A program made the position numbers and the translations under genes. From Schistocephalus solidus (taxonomy: Eukaryota; Platyhelminthes; Cestoda; Diphyllobothriidea; Diphyllobothriidae): DNA of 64,000 nt. The stretch lies in the NCBI GenBank assembly GCA_017591395.1, contig WEDG01002530.1, forward strand, positions 62,001 to 126,000, in the 5' to 3' direction. A model generated the notes under the pieces. It was given only the letters and a program-made list of their open reading frames with translations, did no database searches and had not been told where the DNA came from. Shown one piece after another: positions 46,061 to 57,899 of the stretch. Position 1 is the first letter of the stretch. Every line of letters starts with the position of its first letter.

Positions 46061-48059
46061 AGCGGTGCATAAGAGAATATACAACGTAGAGCCTACGTCA
46101 TAACGCGAAAAAAAATGAAAAAGACTGACATTTTAGAAAGTACTGTGCATTGAGTATTTGCCAGTTTAAAAAATTTTTGAACGAGATTTACAAACATACC
46201 ATCGTCAGTCTGGGGAATTTTTATAGCTTCGCATCAAAGAAGAGGAATCACTTCCACTGGACATTGACGTTTCCTGCAGAGGAAAAAAATTTTGGTAACA
46301 CATAGGGCATGCGAGTAAAACGGATGAAGCTAATAATGCACAGATGTAAAGAGCAATTATAGTAATACTTAAATGCTTAAGGCAACCAGCATGATTTCTG
46401 CGGACGCTAATGCTATTTTAATTGCCATTTCCGTGGGTGGGGAAAGTTCCTGGCACGCAGAGTCCTCGGTGAGGACTACTGGTACCTGAACTCACGTGAA
46501 CAATAATTCAACCAGCAATGTCGTACCTGATGGATGTTTTGCCGGTGTTTAGATCGCCCGCCATACAGGTCCATCGACCCGTGGAACCAATTACTGGCCG
46601 TTTGTCGTACTGCATTAATACTGCAGTTACTAAAATTGACATTTTTCCCAATGGAATCTGTGGCGGTCAATTAACAGAAAGTCAACCTACACTTGAGGAT
46701 TCGGAACAGTCGGCAGGCTATGAATGACCGCTTGTCATTGGATCCGCCAGCCCAGCAAAATTATGACAAATTGGTGGTCTTAACAGGACAGTCAGCAGAT
46801 TATCGATTAAGTTTGTCTCATTTCAACCGCCTACAACGGCCAGTTCTTTGATATGAAAACGTTCATATAAATATACACACAAACAGTTGTCTGTGAAACA
46901 CACCTCCGTACTTAACTGGCTAACGAAGTCATCATAGGCTTCAATCGTGCACAATTTTAAATGCAGGCCAGAGGGCCTGGTATTGGCGACGGTGGTCTTC
47001 TTCTCCAATTTACTTACAACATCTGTCAGTGTTTCCGCACCTGCCGCATATTGTTGTTGAGAGCACGTAATTGGTGTGCCACGAAGTTTAATTTTTTCCT
47101 TAAATCGTCAAAGAGATCTTAACCCCACTTACTATGGTGGCGCGAAGCGAGCATTCATGTTGGCCACGTCTTTGCGCACCTGTTGAAAAGGAGGCAGGCA
47201 CCGGCATTTACATAGGCAATCTTGAGTAATAAATAATAATCGGTGGTTACTGAATTGGCGACGGTGGAGTAGGCTGCTTCGGCCTGCTGGATAACCATAG
47301 AAATATATGTGACATGTCGTCATCTGTCCTACGCCTATAAAATATATGTGGCAATTAGCCTTGCTATAGAAGTAGTTTAGGTGGTGTTGGCCAAGCACCT
47401 GACTCTATCGGGTTACTCAGCGTGTTTCATCGTCCACTGAGTCTGAAGTTAAACTGTGAATATATCTGAAATTAAATAGTAATATTTAACTTATGAGGTA
47501 TATACCTGGTCCTCTTGACTCTGTCAAACTCGTGCGGATCTGATCTAGAGAGTTTTTACTTCTCTCCACTCTTCGCGAAGCTTGTCGGGCAGTCTGCAGT
47601 GTTGGCTCCCTTTTTAGTACCCTTACTGCAAATAATTTGGTGCCCTCTGTTGACCGCTGGTTGTTATTCAGTGGCAAAGACCACTGCATGTGTTTTTGTG
47701 CCGCATGACGTTGTTAAGCCAGGGGGCAGCCACAACCTTCACACTTTTTCAATTTGTAAATACCACAACGGAATACATTTTTGGCGAAGTTAGTCCTCAA
47801 AAGTGGTACTTGTAAAAAATTTAGATTTAGGAAATTGACATTGGGAAAAAGGGATCAATATGAATTGGCGTTGTGCAGAAGAGGAATAAGTAAAATATTT
47901 CCATCAATTTTAAATGGGATATATCTGCAAATGATATGGAATTTCTTTTAAAACGGAGTCTTTAAAACATACATGGAGGAAGAGTGAAAGGACTTGGAAA
48001 AGGGGCGCTTACAGTCACGAAAAGGGTGACATATGTTTGAAGCTGACTCGGTTGATAGC
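46061..48059. other. Stretch without recognised gene; possibly part of a DNA transposon
   Basis: Small minus-strand frames at 46,476-46,670, 46,823-47,008, 47,132-47,398 and 47,486-47,689 have protein-like stretches but no domain I recognise. They lie downstream of the transposase fragment on the same strand, so they could be its 3' region. Confidence 0.35.
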
Positions 48060-48840
48060 ACGTATGTTCTATGTCCTCGTCGCTAAATATGTAGCAATTT
48101 CCATATAACACCCAGGTAGACGGGGTGCATATAGTCCATGGGAACAGCTGCTATCATGTCGATTGGCAAATCCTTGAACGAAGATTTACCCTTGTGAGAC
48201 GATGCCTGGCTACAGAAATGGAACGACCGATCGTCGCGTTGACGCCCACTGTACAGTTGGAATTTCATGCGGTTCGCAATATGCTCACCCATATGACAAC
48301 ACCTGTAATAGTTTCAATTAAATTTATTAAATAGCATACTTTTCGCATCCGTAGTAACAATTGTGAGCTTTGGCCTGTCACACATAAGATCGGACAGAAT
48401 TTTCGCAGAAAACACTGGCCAAGTCCAACTTTAAGATACTCTCTGTCTGTGGATAGCGCGGCCATGAGCAAGAACGTGTCTCAGTTCACCAATAGAGTCG
48501 TCCAAGAAGTCTTCCAACGTATCCGGCTTGCCAGGAGCGCAGAACACTTCAAAAACGAAGGGCTGCCCAACATCTGGATGGCTAACACGAGCAAGTATTG
48601 GCCACAGACACTGAGCAGACCGTTTTAAAAATTTCACCTCTTTAATGTGCAGCTGAACGTGCATGTAGAGAATGCTCATTACCAGGTAACTTGTAAGGTG
48701 ATCGAGCAGGCCACGTTCAAGGCCGAAATGAACGTAGATGCCTCTGCTCATAGCCTTGCTTGTGCAAGTTCTAGGCGTTAGCAAAAGATTCCTATGGTCC
48801 TTGGGTAGCTCTGGATGGTAGGGACGCAGCATTTGGAAGA
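48060..48840 (-). mobile_element. DNA-transposon transposase fragment
   Basis: The minus strand reads LWPILARVSHPDVGQPFVFE and LEDFLDDSIGELRHVLAHGR. After a break comes KAHNCYYGCEKC (a zinc-knuckle-like cysteine pair), then SSFKDLPIDMIAAVPMDYMH and PVYLGVIWKLL. The order, with a FL--F--EL block, a HN-YYGCEKC block and a DYMH-V-LGV block, matches transposase-derived proteins common in invertebrate genomes, possibly of the Transposase_21/CACTA type; the superfamily is uncertain. One stop (near 48,395) and a frameshift disable it. No terminal inverted repeats were found. Confidence 0.55.
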
Positions 48841-48889
48841 AATCGTTCGTTATGGACAGTGGCAGTTTCTAAGTAATAATAGAAGTAAT

Positions 48890-49400
48890 AGTTGTATTTA
48901 ATGCCGGTTTACAGGCATTGTCAGATGAAATATTCAGTGGGGATCAGGCTGGCAGTGAAAAAAACTCCTGAATATATATTATTATAAGTGTTTTTCCTAT
49001 CTTTATGTTATTCAGGAGAAAAGAATTTCCCACCTGTAAGGATGATAGCAGTTCAGATCAGGGAAGGGGTAGCACAATTGCAGTCTGTTTGCAGTCTCTA
49101 TGCTTTGTTAGGAACCGGGATTCTGCCCAAGGCAAGAGTGCATCCATGTACGGTTGCTCAATGTCTGCCGAAGATGTCAACGGGTGCAGGCTGCAGAGAT
49201 GGTGCCGTATCCCTCAAGATAACACCTGGGATCGGGTTCAGATGCCGCGCACTCCGGAACTCCGGAAAATCCGTTAGCAAGCACCGTGTCCGCTCTCTGA
49301 TAAACGCCTGTGGGTTCTGTATCTTGCAGCAAATAACACGCATAAGATTCTTCCCCATGGAGACTTCCACGCTTAGTTCAGGTATTTCCGATTCGGGTGA
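48890..49400 (-). mobile_element. Possible 3' end of a Jockey-type LINE
   Basis: TGCCGGTTTACAGGCATTGT, CAGGCTGGCAGTGAAAAAAA and GGGATTCTGCCCAAGG resemble, in order, 23,300-23,520 (TTGCCAGTTTACAGGCAAGG; GAGCTGACAGTGGAAAAA; GGTATTCTGCACCCGC). That region is the 3' UTR of the LINE at 23.3-26.2 kb, so this is likely a short 5'-truncated copy. Confidence 0.4.
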
Positions 49401-50741
49401 TTGACTTACAACTGAAGACGTTGATGGAACGAAGTTGCCTCCATGGCAGCATAATACGCCTTATTTTCACGCACAATGCGCTTGCATATGGTGCTCTAAT
49501 GATATCCGTCATGCGTACGTTTCATAGTTTATAACTTCTTTAAATAAAAGCGATATATGAACGAATAAACGTCACTTCTAAGATCCCTTGCGAAAGTAGA
49601 AGCTATAATCGGCTTATAGACCCATTGTTACGTTAGTGCTCGTAAGATATATTCTTAATGCATAAGTATTATCATAAAGACAAAGCACATGAATTAATCG
49701 CATAATGACTTACCACTATATCACAAGCGTTCGCTGGATGAGAGAACTGCAAAACTAACCACAGACAAAGAAGTGGTATAATATCGCCTAAGTGCCCAGT
49801 AAAACAAATCGTAAAAATCATTTAAATGGTGATATTTTTCTCGTGAATATATATGGTTTATTGAGATTTTCCTTGCAAATTACCATTTATATACTTACAA
49901 TCAGTATTTTTTATGTAAAAATTTCAATTTAATAAGTAAAACGCTTCCCGCAAATTTCTGAAAAGTAGACACCGCCTTGACCGCTTCTGGCCGCGCCTGA
50001 CCATACCCCCTACGTACGGCCACGTTTTGGCAGGGAATGTTTCAGTTTTATTTAAGTATTTAAAACATTATGCTATATAAAACCACATACCTGCGCATTT
50101 TTGGTAGAAGTACCATTTGTGTAACGTAATAAGGCTAGCTGATTTGCCTTTTACATAGTTCTTCAAAGAAGAGGCATTCAAAAGATAAATTATTTTGAAT
50201 GATCAGGCAGTTAGACTTTAGTTCCATTGGCAACTAAGGTTCGAGTTCATTTTTTCAACGCAAACATTGCCGATATCTTCAGAAATTAAAAAATGCACAT
50301 AAGACCATCGTCATAAATGAATGTTTGTGAGTTTCTGATGACTATTTTTAAGCTCACTAGTGTAACGAAAGAAGAGTAGTCGGTTCAATACCGTGCCGTA
50401 CAGGGCAACAGTTGTGATCCTTTGGGCCTCACGAATGAAGTAACAGCCATGAATTTCTGACAATTATTGAATAGGTAGAACCCAATGAAGCCGAGCAGAG
50501 GAGGACTGGGGCAGAGGACATCCAGTTTAACCCAAAGAATTCGGTGCTAAGGCTAAGTTATTGGTTACCTCTGACTGCATTTTTTTACGAAGTAAAGTGA
50601 AAGTTTAGAAATGCTAAGAAAATTTATAATGTCTATCAGGAAAAATGTAATGTTGAGTAGGTCATAGGAACGGACGAGCTAGACAGGACTCAACAATGTT
50701 ATTATGTACTGTATATTTTTTGTATTTTTGTATATAATATA
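49401..50741. other. Stretch without recognisable gene
   Basis: AT-rich; no conserved frame. The right edge holds a TGTAT-rich run (50,700-50,750) that adjoins the 3' end of the minus-strand CR1. Confidence 0.5.
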
Positions 50742-53390
50742 TTGTATATTTCGAATGGTTACGTGCATTGCCCTTGATTACCCTAGTCATGTTAAGTTAT
50801 CATTGAATATGTGCAATCAATATAAACTGGTGTACATTTAAAACGTTTTGAGTCAAAGCATAACATAATTTAAATGCGTTTTCTCAGTTATAGGCGAAAC
50901 ATTGTGGAAGAAAAGTAGAGCCTAAAATATTTAAAAAGGCTGGTTTTAAGTAATCATGTTGTAGAGTCGTCTTTTGTCAAATATTATGCAATCAAGCCTT
51001 CTTTTAAAATCAGAAATGCTGTCGGCGGCAAACATCTCGATTGGTAACGAGTTCCAAGGTAGTATCACTCGTTGGCTGTTAAAACCTTTCTGAGCTTCAA
51101 TCGCGTGCGTTCGTTATTGACCTTACAAGGATGACCACGCAGGTGAGTTGTGCAGGCCAACTCGAAGAAATCCTCCGATCTCAGGGAGGAATCATGGCCC
51201 TACGGATAATCAGGAATGTCAAGAGCAAGCTACACTGAAACTGCCTGTATGAAAAAGGAAATAAGTCAAGCTCTTTCAATCTTTTTTGGTACGGTAAAGC
51301 CATAACACCGTCGACCATCTTCGTTGCTCTCCATTGCACCTGTTCGAGGAGGTCAACATCTTTCTTCCTCCACGGTATCCAGACTGGTATTCCATAATCT
51401 AAATTTGGCCTCACGAAGACGCCAAACACCCGTCTGAAGAGATCAGGAAGGGATATTTTTAACGCACGTCCAATCCAATGCCTTCTGGACTGCTTTCTTA
51501 CAGTGTTCTGAGGGCATCAAATTCGCAGTTGTCCACATGCCCAGATATTTGTGTGTTTCCACCTCTTTTAATGCAGCGCCATTAATAAAGCACTGGTGTT
51601 TCTGAATAACTTTTCGACCGGTGCTTATGTGTAGGAGCACACACTTGGGAACACTAAACTTAAGAAGCCGCCTGACCAACCAGGCCCTTGGTTTATCGAT
51701 ATTCGAGTGTAACCCTTTTGGGTCGTCAGAGCAGTTGACTTCAGTCCCTAATTTTATATCATTTGCAAACATGACAGCTTCACAATTTTGGTCATTGAGA
51801 CAGTCGTTCTCGAAGATGAGGAAATCTAGCGGGCCCAAAACAGAACCCTGTGGAAAACCACTGTCGTCTTTGCCAATTCCAAGCTAGAGCTTCCAACAAC
51901 AACTCTACATTCTCTGAAAGACAAGAAACTCTTGATCCAATTGAAAATTTTCCTCTATTTCATACCTCATAAATCTTCTTTTAGAGAAGCTCGTATGGTA
52001 CGCTATCAAAGGTCATCTTGAAGTCAAAACATCTACTGGATAACCCTTATTTTTGGCCTATATTCATTTCTTGAGTGACTGAAGGACACTCTTATAAATA
52101 AATAAATTGTATATTTAAGGCCCAGTGAGCCCCGTCTTGAGATAGGAACGTCCTGGGCGGAAGCTGTGGTGGACATCAGATAAGATTTTGTTGTTTTCCA
52201 GAAAGCGCATTAAATTCCTCCTGATAAAACGCTCCATTATTTTACACGCTATGCAAGTTGAGCTGACAGGGCGGTAATTGTAACAGTCCAGTCATGAACA
52301 TCCTTTATAAATCAGGGCAATGAATGCATCCTTCCATTCTTCTGGGAGTTTGCTTTCTTCAAAGGACTTATTGAATGTGACGGACAGTGGTTCACACAGT
52401 TCGCAAGCAAGTTATCTAAGTGATAAAGCAGTAATTCTATCCGACCCAGATGACTTGACAGGCTTTATCCAGAGAAATTAAGTTCTAATTATGGTCGGTA
52501 AAAAGTCTTGGACTAGGTCCTCTCGTGTGAATGAGGAGGAGGTGGAGGAGGGAGGGAAAGGAGGAGTAAACGTTGGAAAACCGAAAAAATAATAAGGCTT
52601 TCGGGTGAAGACGTTCTGAAAGAATTTGGAAAAGAGGGATGCTTTAAACTGGTCCTGTGTATCCAGTATTCCATCTGCAGATCTAAGGACTGGAATCATT
52701 TCCTGAGTTCTCTTTGTACTCTGTATGACGTCACATATCATTTTGGATTGTTCGAACGATTTTTGCAGAATAATCAGTTCAAACTGCCCTCGCGGCTTAG
52801 AAGCCTCACTTTTACAAACGTTGCGTTGCTACTTATATTCCTGTAAGTGGGTGTCAGAGCCGGTTTGTCTGTAAGGCCTCCAGAAGCGATTTCTTTTTTG
52901 AAAGAGGCCTGCAAGTTCGAGATTTTCCAATTTGGGCGGTTTGTGGTTGTCTTTCTTCTGAGATGACAGTTGTTGTAAGCAATTCCTTTCAATAACGAGC
53001 TTAAATTCGTCCGATCGTTATTGGTTATACAATGTAGTTCTCTTTCTGAGGATATCTCTGACATTTGCCTTCCAAATGTTTCTCTCCTAACTCTCGGGCA
53101 AATTTGGTTGGAAATCAACTTTTCGATTATTTTGACTAAGGTTGGATCTGCATGCATTTCCTATTGTAATAAATATCAAACTGGCGTTCTGACCTGAGGA
53201 TGAAGCGGATGATGGATTTCTTCCCTGTTACCGCTACACGTTTCCCTATTTTTAAATGCTGAAGCATGGTTATACTTTCGGTTGCCTGATAATGCATCTC
53301 TAATTCCTTCAATTTGTTTAATTTTTGAGAATTTTTTTTTAAAAATGTAACTTGATATGCTTCATCGTGCAAACCAATCCACTCCTAACC
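50742..53390 (-). mobile_element. CR1 LINE, longer arm of the inverted pair
   Basis: Down the minus strand: linker (53,372-52,774), FTRKPYYFFGF (52,600), RT fingers (FEESKLPEEWKDAFIALIYK; YNYRPVSSTCIACKIMERFI), SGFPQGSVLGPL, a FANDIKLGTEV box near 51,770 (FADD to FAND), thumb and C-terminus, and 3' UTR. Around 52,085-52,135 it carries a foreign AT-rich piece like 26,212-26,262. It lacks the endonuclease. The part below 51,570 is the inverted twin of 45,230-46,060. Confidence 0.8.
52085..52135. repeat. AT-rich LINE-tail-like insertion
   Basis: TATAAATAAATAAATTGTAT followed by ATTTAAGGCCCAGTGAGCC interrupts the CR1 RT region and matches 26,212-26,262. Confidence 0.4.
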
Positions 53391-53786
53391 CTTTAGATCA
53401 GCGTCCATGTCAAAACCTCAAGTGGTTGGCCTGTGTACGATAACTGCAAATTTTTTTTTTTTTAAGAAGAGTCTTATTATTCACATTTCACAGATTATAG
53501 CGTAAGCAGTTCGATCCACGATCGTCAATCTGGTATATATGACAACAAACTAGGAAAAAAGAGCTCCAAGGCAGCCTATCAAATTTTACTGCGCTAAAAA
53601 TGAGGGGGTTAAAATAATAAGCCACTTACTCGGTCCAAGTTTTCAGCGATGGAGGGTAAGTTTGGAACTATAATTCATTTTTTAAAACTATCATCTCTTT
53701 CTGTCATGCCCTATTAAAAATATAGGTGTCTGTGACTTTCTCTTTAAGAATTGAAGCTTCATTACCTACTCACTTGTGCAAAAGTC

Positions 53787-53831
53787 GCTGGGACGCCGCC
53801 TAGTTTTTCATAAGTGGGTCAAAGGAATTAT
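53787..53831 (+). repeat. SINE 3' end fragment
   Basis: CATAAGTGGGTCAAAGGAAT matches the tail of the SINE at 54,103-54,133, with about four differences over 30 bases. Confidence 0.55.
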
Positions 53832-53848
53832 TCAAATCGGTTAAACCA

Positions 53849-53986
53849 CCCATTAATTAATTGCGCCTGGTAGTCATCTGGTGGATTCTAGATTGATTGC
53901 ATAGGAATTCCTTCTTGGTCAGTCAGCTTATTATATCAGAATTGGTGGATTCTAAACGTTGCAGAAGGCTGGGCGGGTAACTTGAC
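53849..53986 (+). repeat. Dispersed repeat, copy 2
   Basis: Same-orientation copy of 2,666-2,801, sharing TGGTAGTCATCTGGTGGATT and GGGCGGGTAACTTGAC. Confidence 0.65.
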
Positions 53987-54015
53987 GCAAGTGTTATTAA
54001 ACTCATGGCTCCCGG

Positions 54016-54135
54016 TGGGGCCTCGTAGCTCAGTTGTCTAGAGCGTTGGCTGTACTAAAGCCTTACCTTGATGGAGTGGTTTCGAATCTCACTGGGGTTG
54101 CCGAGTTTTGCACAAGTGGGTCAAAGGAATTACGT
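54016..54135 (+). repeat. tRNA-derived SINE
   Basis: GGGGCCTCGTAGCTCAGTTG looks like a tRNA acceptor and D-arm with a Pol III A-box. Fifty bases on, GGTTTCGAATCTC is a B-box with one extra T. The tail, GCCGAGTTTTGCACAAGTGG followed by GTCAAAGGAATT, is repeated at 53,802-53,831, showing a non-tRNA 3' body. It is not a functional tRNA because the anticodon arm does not pair. Confidence 0.65.
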
Positions 54136-54369
54136 TAATAATTGTTGGGTGCCGAAGAAGTTATTTTATAAAATGCGGCGTGTGCCCCCAGATATGTGTG
54201 AAATAAGCAGAAGTGGTTCTGAAACTTCATACACCAAATACGACAATGCTTGTTTTCCATTTCATGGTCGTTCGAATTTCGCACCCGGTCTGCACACTCG
54301 TTCTCGGTACACAACAATATGGCCAGCCAGGAACACGAATCTTCAGCTGTATTCTTTTTAATCCTCAAT

Positions 54370-57000
54370 TTACTTGTACATGTTACGGCTGCGACCATGC
54401 CTGCTCTAGCCGGCCTCGGTTATGTCACGTATTGTACCTCTCCACGCATGGCGATTCGCGGCAGCAGACCTGGATAGCTCAACCTTTTCTTTTCTCCAGC
54501 GACGGACGCCGAATACCGAGGGTCCAAGCACTGCCTCCATGTCTTGCCAAGCCGTGTCGAGTCAGGTTTTTAGGTAACCTCCTCTTCGACCCCTCCAATT
54601 GGGCAAAGGCACCGGATCGAAGGTAGTATAAATGAACTCGTGAAGCGAGCGACGGATAACGTGCCCTAACCGCCTCCGTCGTCTTTCTTGGATGGCCTGA
54701 GATTTATATTAGCCATATTGTCGCAGCGAGTTTGGACCGCCTCGTTTGAGACGTAGTCGGAGGATGGTTTTCAGGCAACTATGGTTAAATGCCTCCAGTC
54801 TTCGCTCATCTTTCACGCGCGCAGCCCAGTATTCACAACCGTAGATGAGGACCGACCGGACGGGTGCACGGTACACGCGGATATTCTTGGCGATGAAGAT
54901 GTCGCGTCGGGTCCATTGGCACTTTCTAATGATTGAGAAAACCTGGCGAGCAGCTTCGATTCGGGAGACAATGTCGTCCTTACACTGTCCATTTTGCAGC
55001 ATCCTCGCCCCGAGGTATTTTAAACTGTACTTCTTCCAGTTGGCAGCCAGTAACCCTGAGAAGTGCTTTCCCCTGTTCAGGGCTGCAGCTAAAAAAACAA
55101 TTTGGTCTTTCCAGTGTTTATGAATAGGTCGACCGAAGTAGCGATCTCATTTAGCCGTGACACCACAGGCTGTAGATCACCAAAGCTTGAAGCTAGCAAG
55201 GTGATATCATCAGCGTAGTCTAGGTCACTAAAACAGACGACCGTCAACTGCATGTATCCATAGCGGAATTCCAGACTGTGCCTCAGAGTGAATATCTGGT
55301 CCACGCATCCATGCCCAGCTGGGAATCCGGCTTGGTTGGGCCTCGTCCTAGAGCCACATACAGACTGAAACTATCTGAGGGAAAACAGTGAAGACCTTCT
55401 CAGCAACGTCGATGAGGCTTATGCCGCGGTACTTCTCACACTTCGTTTTATTTCCCTTCTTGAAGACAGGTGAGAGGATTCCCGAACCCCAGTCATTAGG
55501 AACTACTTAGTCTCTCTACACTTGTTCAATCACCTCATTAAACCAGGGCGCCAGTGTCGACACAGGCCTTTTAGATTTCTGTTGTGCAGCCTCTATATTG
55601 CATCGGCAATTTCTCCCGCAGAAGGAGGTCGCATGGCACTGCATAGGCGGGAGAGGGATGAAACTTAGGTGCAGGGAAGAGCGAGGGTGTGATTAGTTGC
55701 TCATCAAAGTTAAAGAGGTGCTCAAAATGCTCATGCCAGCGATTGACCTTGTTCGAGTTCTCAGCAATAAACCCATCATTCACATCGCGAACAGAATCAC
55801 TAAGTGTCGAGGGCTTATCACTATCTTGGCTGATAATTTGGTAGAGTTTGTGAGTGTCGCCAACGTTTGAGGCCTGCTCTGTGGGCGTCGCTATTCCAGA
55901 CCAGTATTTCTGCTGTCATCCCTTACTGACTTTGCTGTCATGTTCCAGAGTTGACGGAAAGAAGCATCGCTGGGGGACCTGGCTCGAGCCGTCTGTGCAG
56001 ACAACTTCAGAGTTCGTCCACTGATCCAGTCACTGCGGCGCCGGTGGGTGGATCCGAGACTTTTCTCAGCTGCTCCATAGACCGATGTCTTCAGTGATGA
56101 CCATTGGTCACTGCCTTCTCTGTCGGCTCGGGTCGTAAAATGGGACCGGATTTCTGTGTTCAGGGCCTCCGCAGTGCTGGATTGCGGGATTTTCATGACA
56201 TCAAAGCGTCTCGCACGTGGAATTACGGGTGCAGATAAGAGGGGAAGTTTCAGGCGTGGTCAGAGTCGTGGGCGTAATCGGTCTCGGCACCACGCTTCGG
56301 GTTGATATCGTGAACCCAGTTGCGGAACCCTGAACTAACTATAATGTAGTCGATCTGACTTGCAATATCACTTTCGTTTGAATACCAAGTCAGCAGATGT
56401 TTGTGGTGGTGCTGGAAGCACATGTTCATGACAAACAGTCGGTTCTGATCAGCAAAATTTCAGAATTATCTCACCATTGTCGCATCGAGAGCCAAGCCTA
56501 ACCTGGCTAATACGGTGACTGACGAGTCCCGGGTACAGTCCTATCATTCCAATCACGGCGATGGAGTCTTTCTATTAACTCCTGCAGCTCTGAGTAGAAT
56601 GCCCCTTTATCGCGCTGTTCGGCAGCTGATGTTGTGCGTACACGGAGATGACAGAGATGTTGGTAAAGTGACCTTTCAGTCGTGCGTAAGCCATTCGGTC
56701 ATTGACTGGTTATCATGCAAGTAGTGCATGATTCGCTTGTTTCGAGAGGGCAATAGCCACACCGTGTTTACCAGATAAGTCCCGTGAGCCACTGTGGCGT
56801 GGGAGTTGACTCCTGGGATCTTTATTTCTCTTGCACCTGAATCGGGAATTTGGACTTCAGACAGGCAGCTGACATCCACATGGTACTGATAAAGACTGCG
56901 TGTCATCAGATTTTAGAAGTATTGGTCCAGAAAAGTTCGCACGTTTCAGCCTCCAATACCAAGAGTCCGTTCCCAGTTGATTAGTCCAGTTTGTATATTA
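54370..57000 (-). mobile_element. AP-endonuclease LINE (RTE-like), EN + RT, palm partly deleted
   Basis: Down the minus strand: endonuclease (YHVDVSCLSEVQIPDSGARE; GKHGVAIALSKQANHALL; RMAYARLKGHFTNISVIS), linker (RRRSDWISGRTLKLSAQTAR, 56,196-55,891), RT fingers (FKKGNKTKCEKYRGISLIDV), a gap where motif A should be, DLDYADDITLLASSFGDLQ near 55,220, and thumb (VRSVLIYGCEYWAARVKDER). The C-terminus is GPSVFGVRRWRKEKVELSRS, then HAWRGTIRDITEAG. It ends about 54,372 at GTACAAGTAA, like the AAGT-repeat tails of this type. Wording is distinct from CR1. Frame breaks and the palm deletion make it inactive. Confidence 0.8.
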
Positions 57001-57420
57001 TTGGCCCGAACCACTGGACCAGGGTTGTGGAGCGAGTCTGTTCCCGTGGACGCCGTAGCATGGATCGTAGTACTGTAATTGGACATTTTGCATGAGGTTT
57101 TTTTAGAGATTTGAATACGGACGGGTCCTCAACAGCCGCTCGGATTGTTTGTTCGAGGTTTTCTCCTCCAGCGCTTTGGCTCAGAAACCTAACCACAAGA
57201 CAGCGGTAACAAGCAAATTTATTTAATGGGTGGTTCACGGTCGCCATGTCACAGTGCCGTTGTAGGGATTTGCGGCATTTTATAAAGCATTCGGCGTGCC
57301 AGACGTCAGTCCTCCGTGCCCTGGTAGCACTGTTGGTGCTCGTCTGCGACTGCTTATCCGTCTGACCCGAGGGTCTGCTTATTTCGCAGCCAACCTTCAC
57401 TAAGGGCCGTTTCACTATCC
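57001..57420 (-). pseudogene. Open frame upstream of the RTE-like endonuclease
   Basis: A 144-codon minus-strand frame (57,415-56,981) with many cysteines and histidines (HAECFIKCRKSLQRHCDM; NKFACYRCLVV) runs into the start of the endonuclease region. It could be the 5' part of the element, but no zinc-finger family is clearly matched. Confidence 0.35.
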
Positions 57421-57899
57421 GGCACCTGTGGATGCGCCGGGTAGCCAGCAGCTAGGCTAACGGGTAACCCGTCTTCTCGTCTTCCTCAACGGAAATAGTT
57501 GAACCATGCTGCATTGACTTGAAGGGGAAGTTTTCAAGGATGTTAGACTCGCAGAATTTCCAGCCTTCTGAGTGTTTGAACGTACTTGGGGACCTTCCTG
57601 TGTTGTCGCTATCTGGCAGGCAGCTTTCATCTCTTAACTCTGGTAACGGCTTGAACTTGATAGAGGGGAAGCTGCAACAGCAACGTTATTCTATTATCAA
57701 AGACTTGCGCAGAACAATCTACTCACAATCAGTACCGTGGGTTTCCTTTCCGAATGCAAACTGACCTCATAAATGTGCAGTCTGTCACTTTAATTCGAAA
57801 TCAGAGACGAGACCATCGAGTCTTACTTGCAATAGGTCAGCATTTGGCGCCGACTGCTAGACCGATGACTGCCTAGTTGTTTTAAATATTAGGTTGCAA
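57421..57899. other. Short stretch without recognised gene
   Basis: An 81-codon plus-strand frame at 57,519-57,764 shows no known domain. Confidence 0.4.

Noticed and set aside
54018..54097. Functional tRNA gene
   Set aside because: A and B boxes are present, but the anticodon arm does not fold and the B-box has an extra T; it is a SINE head.
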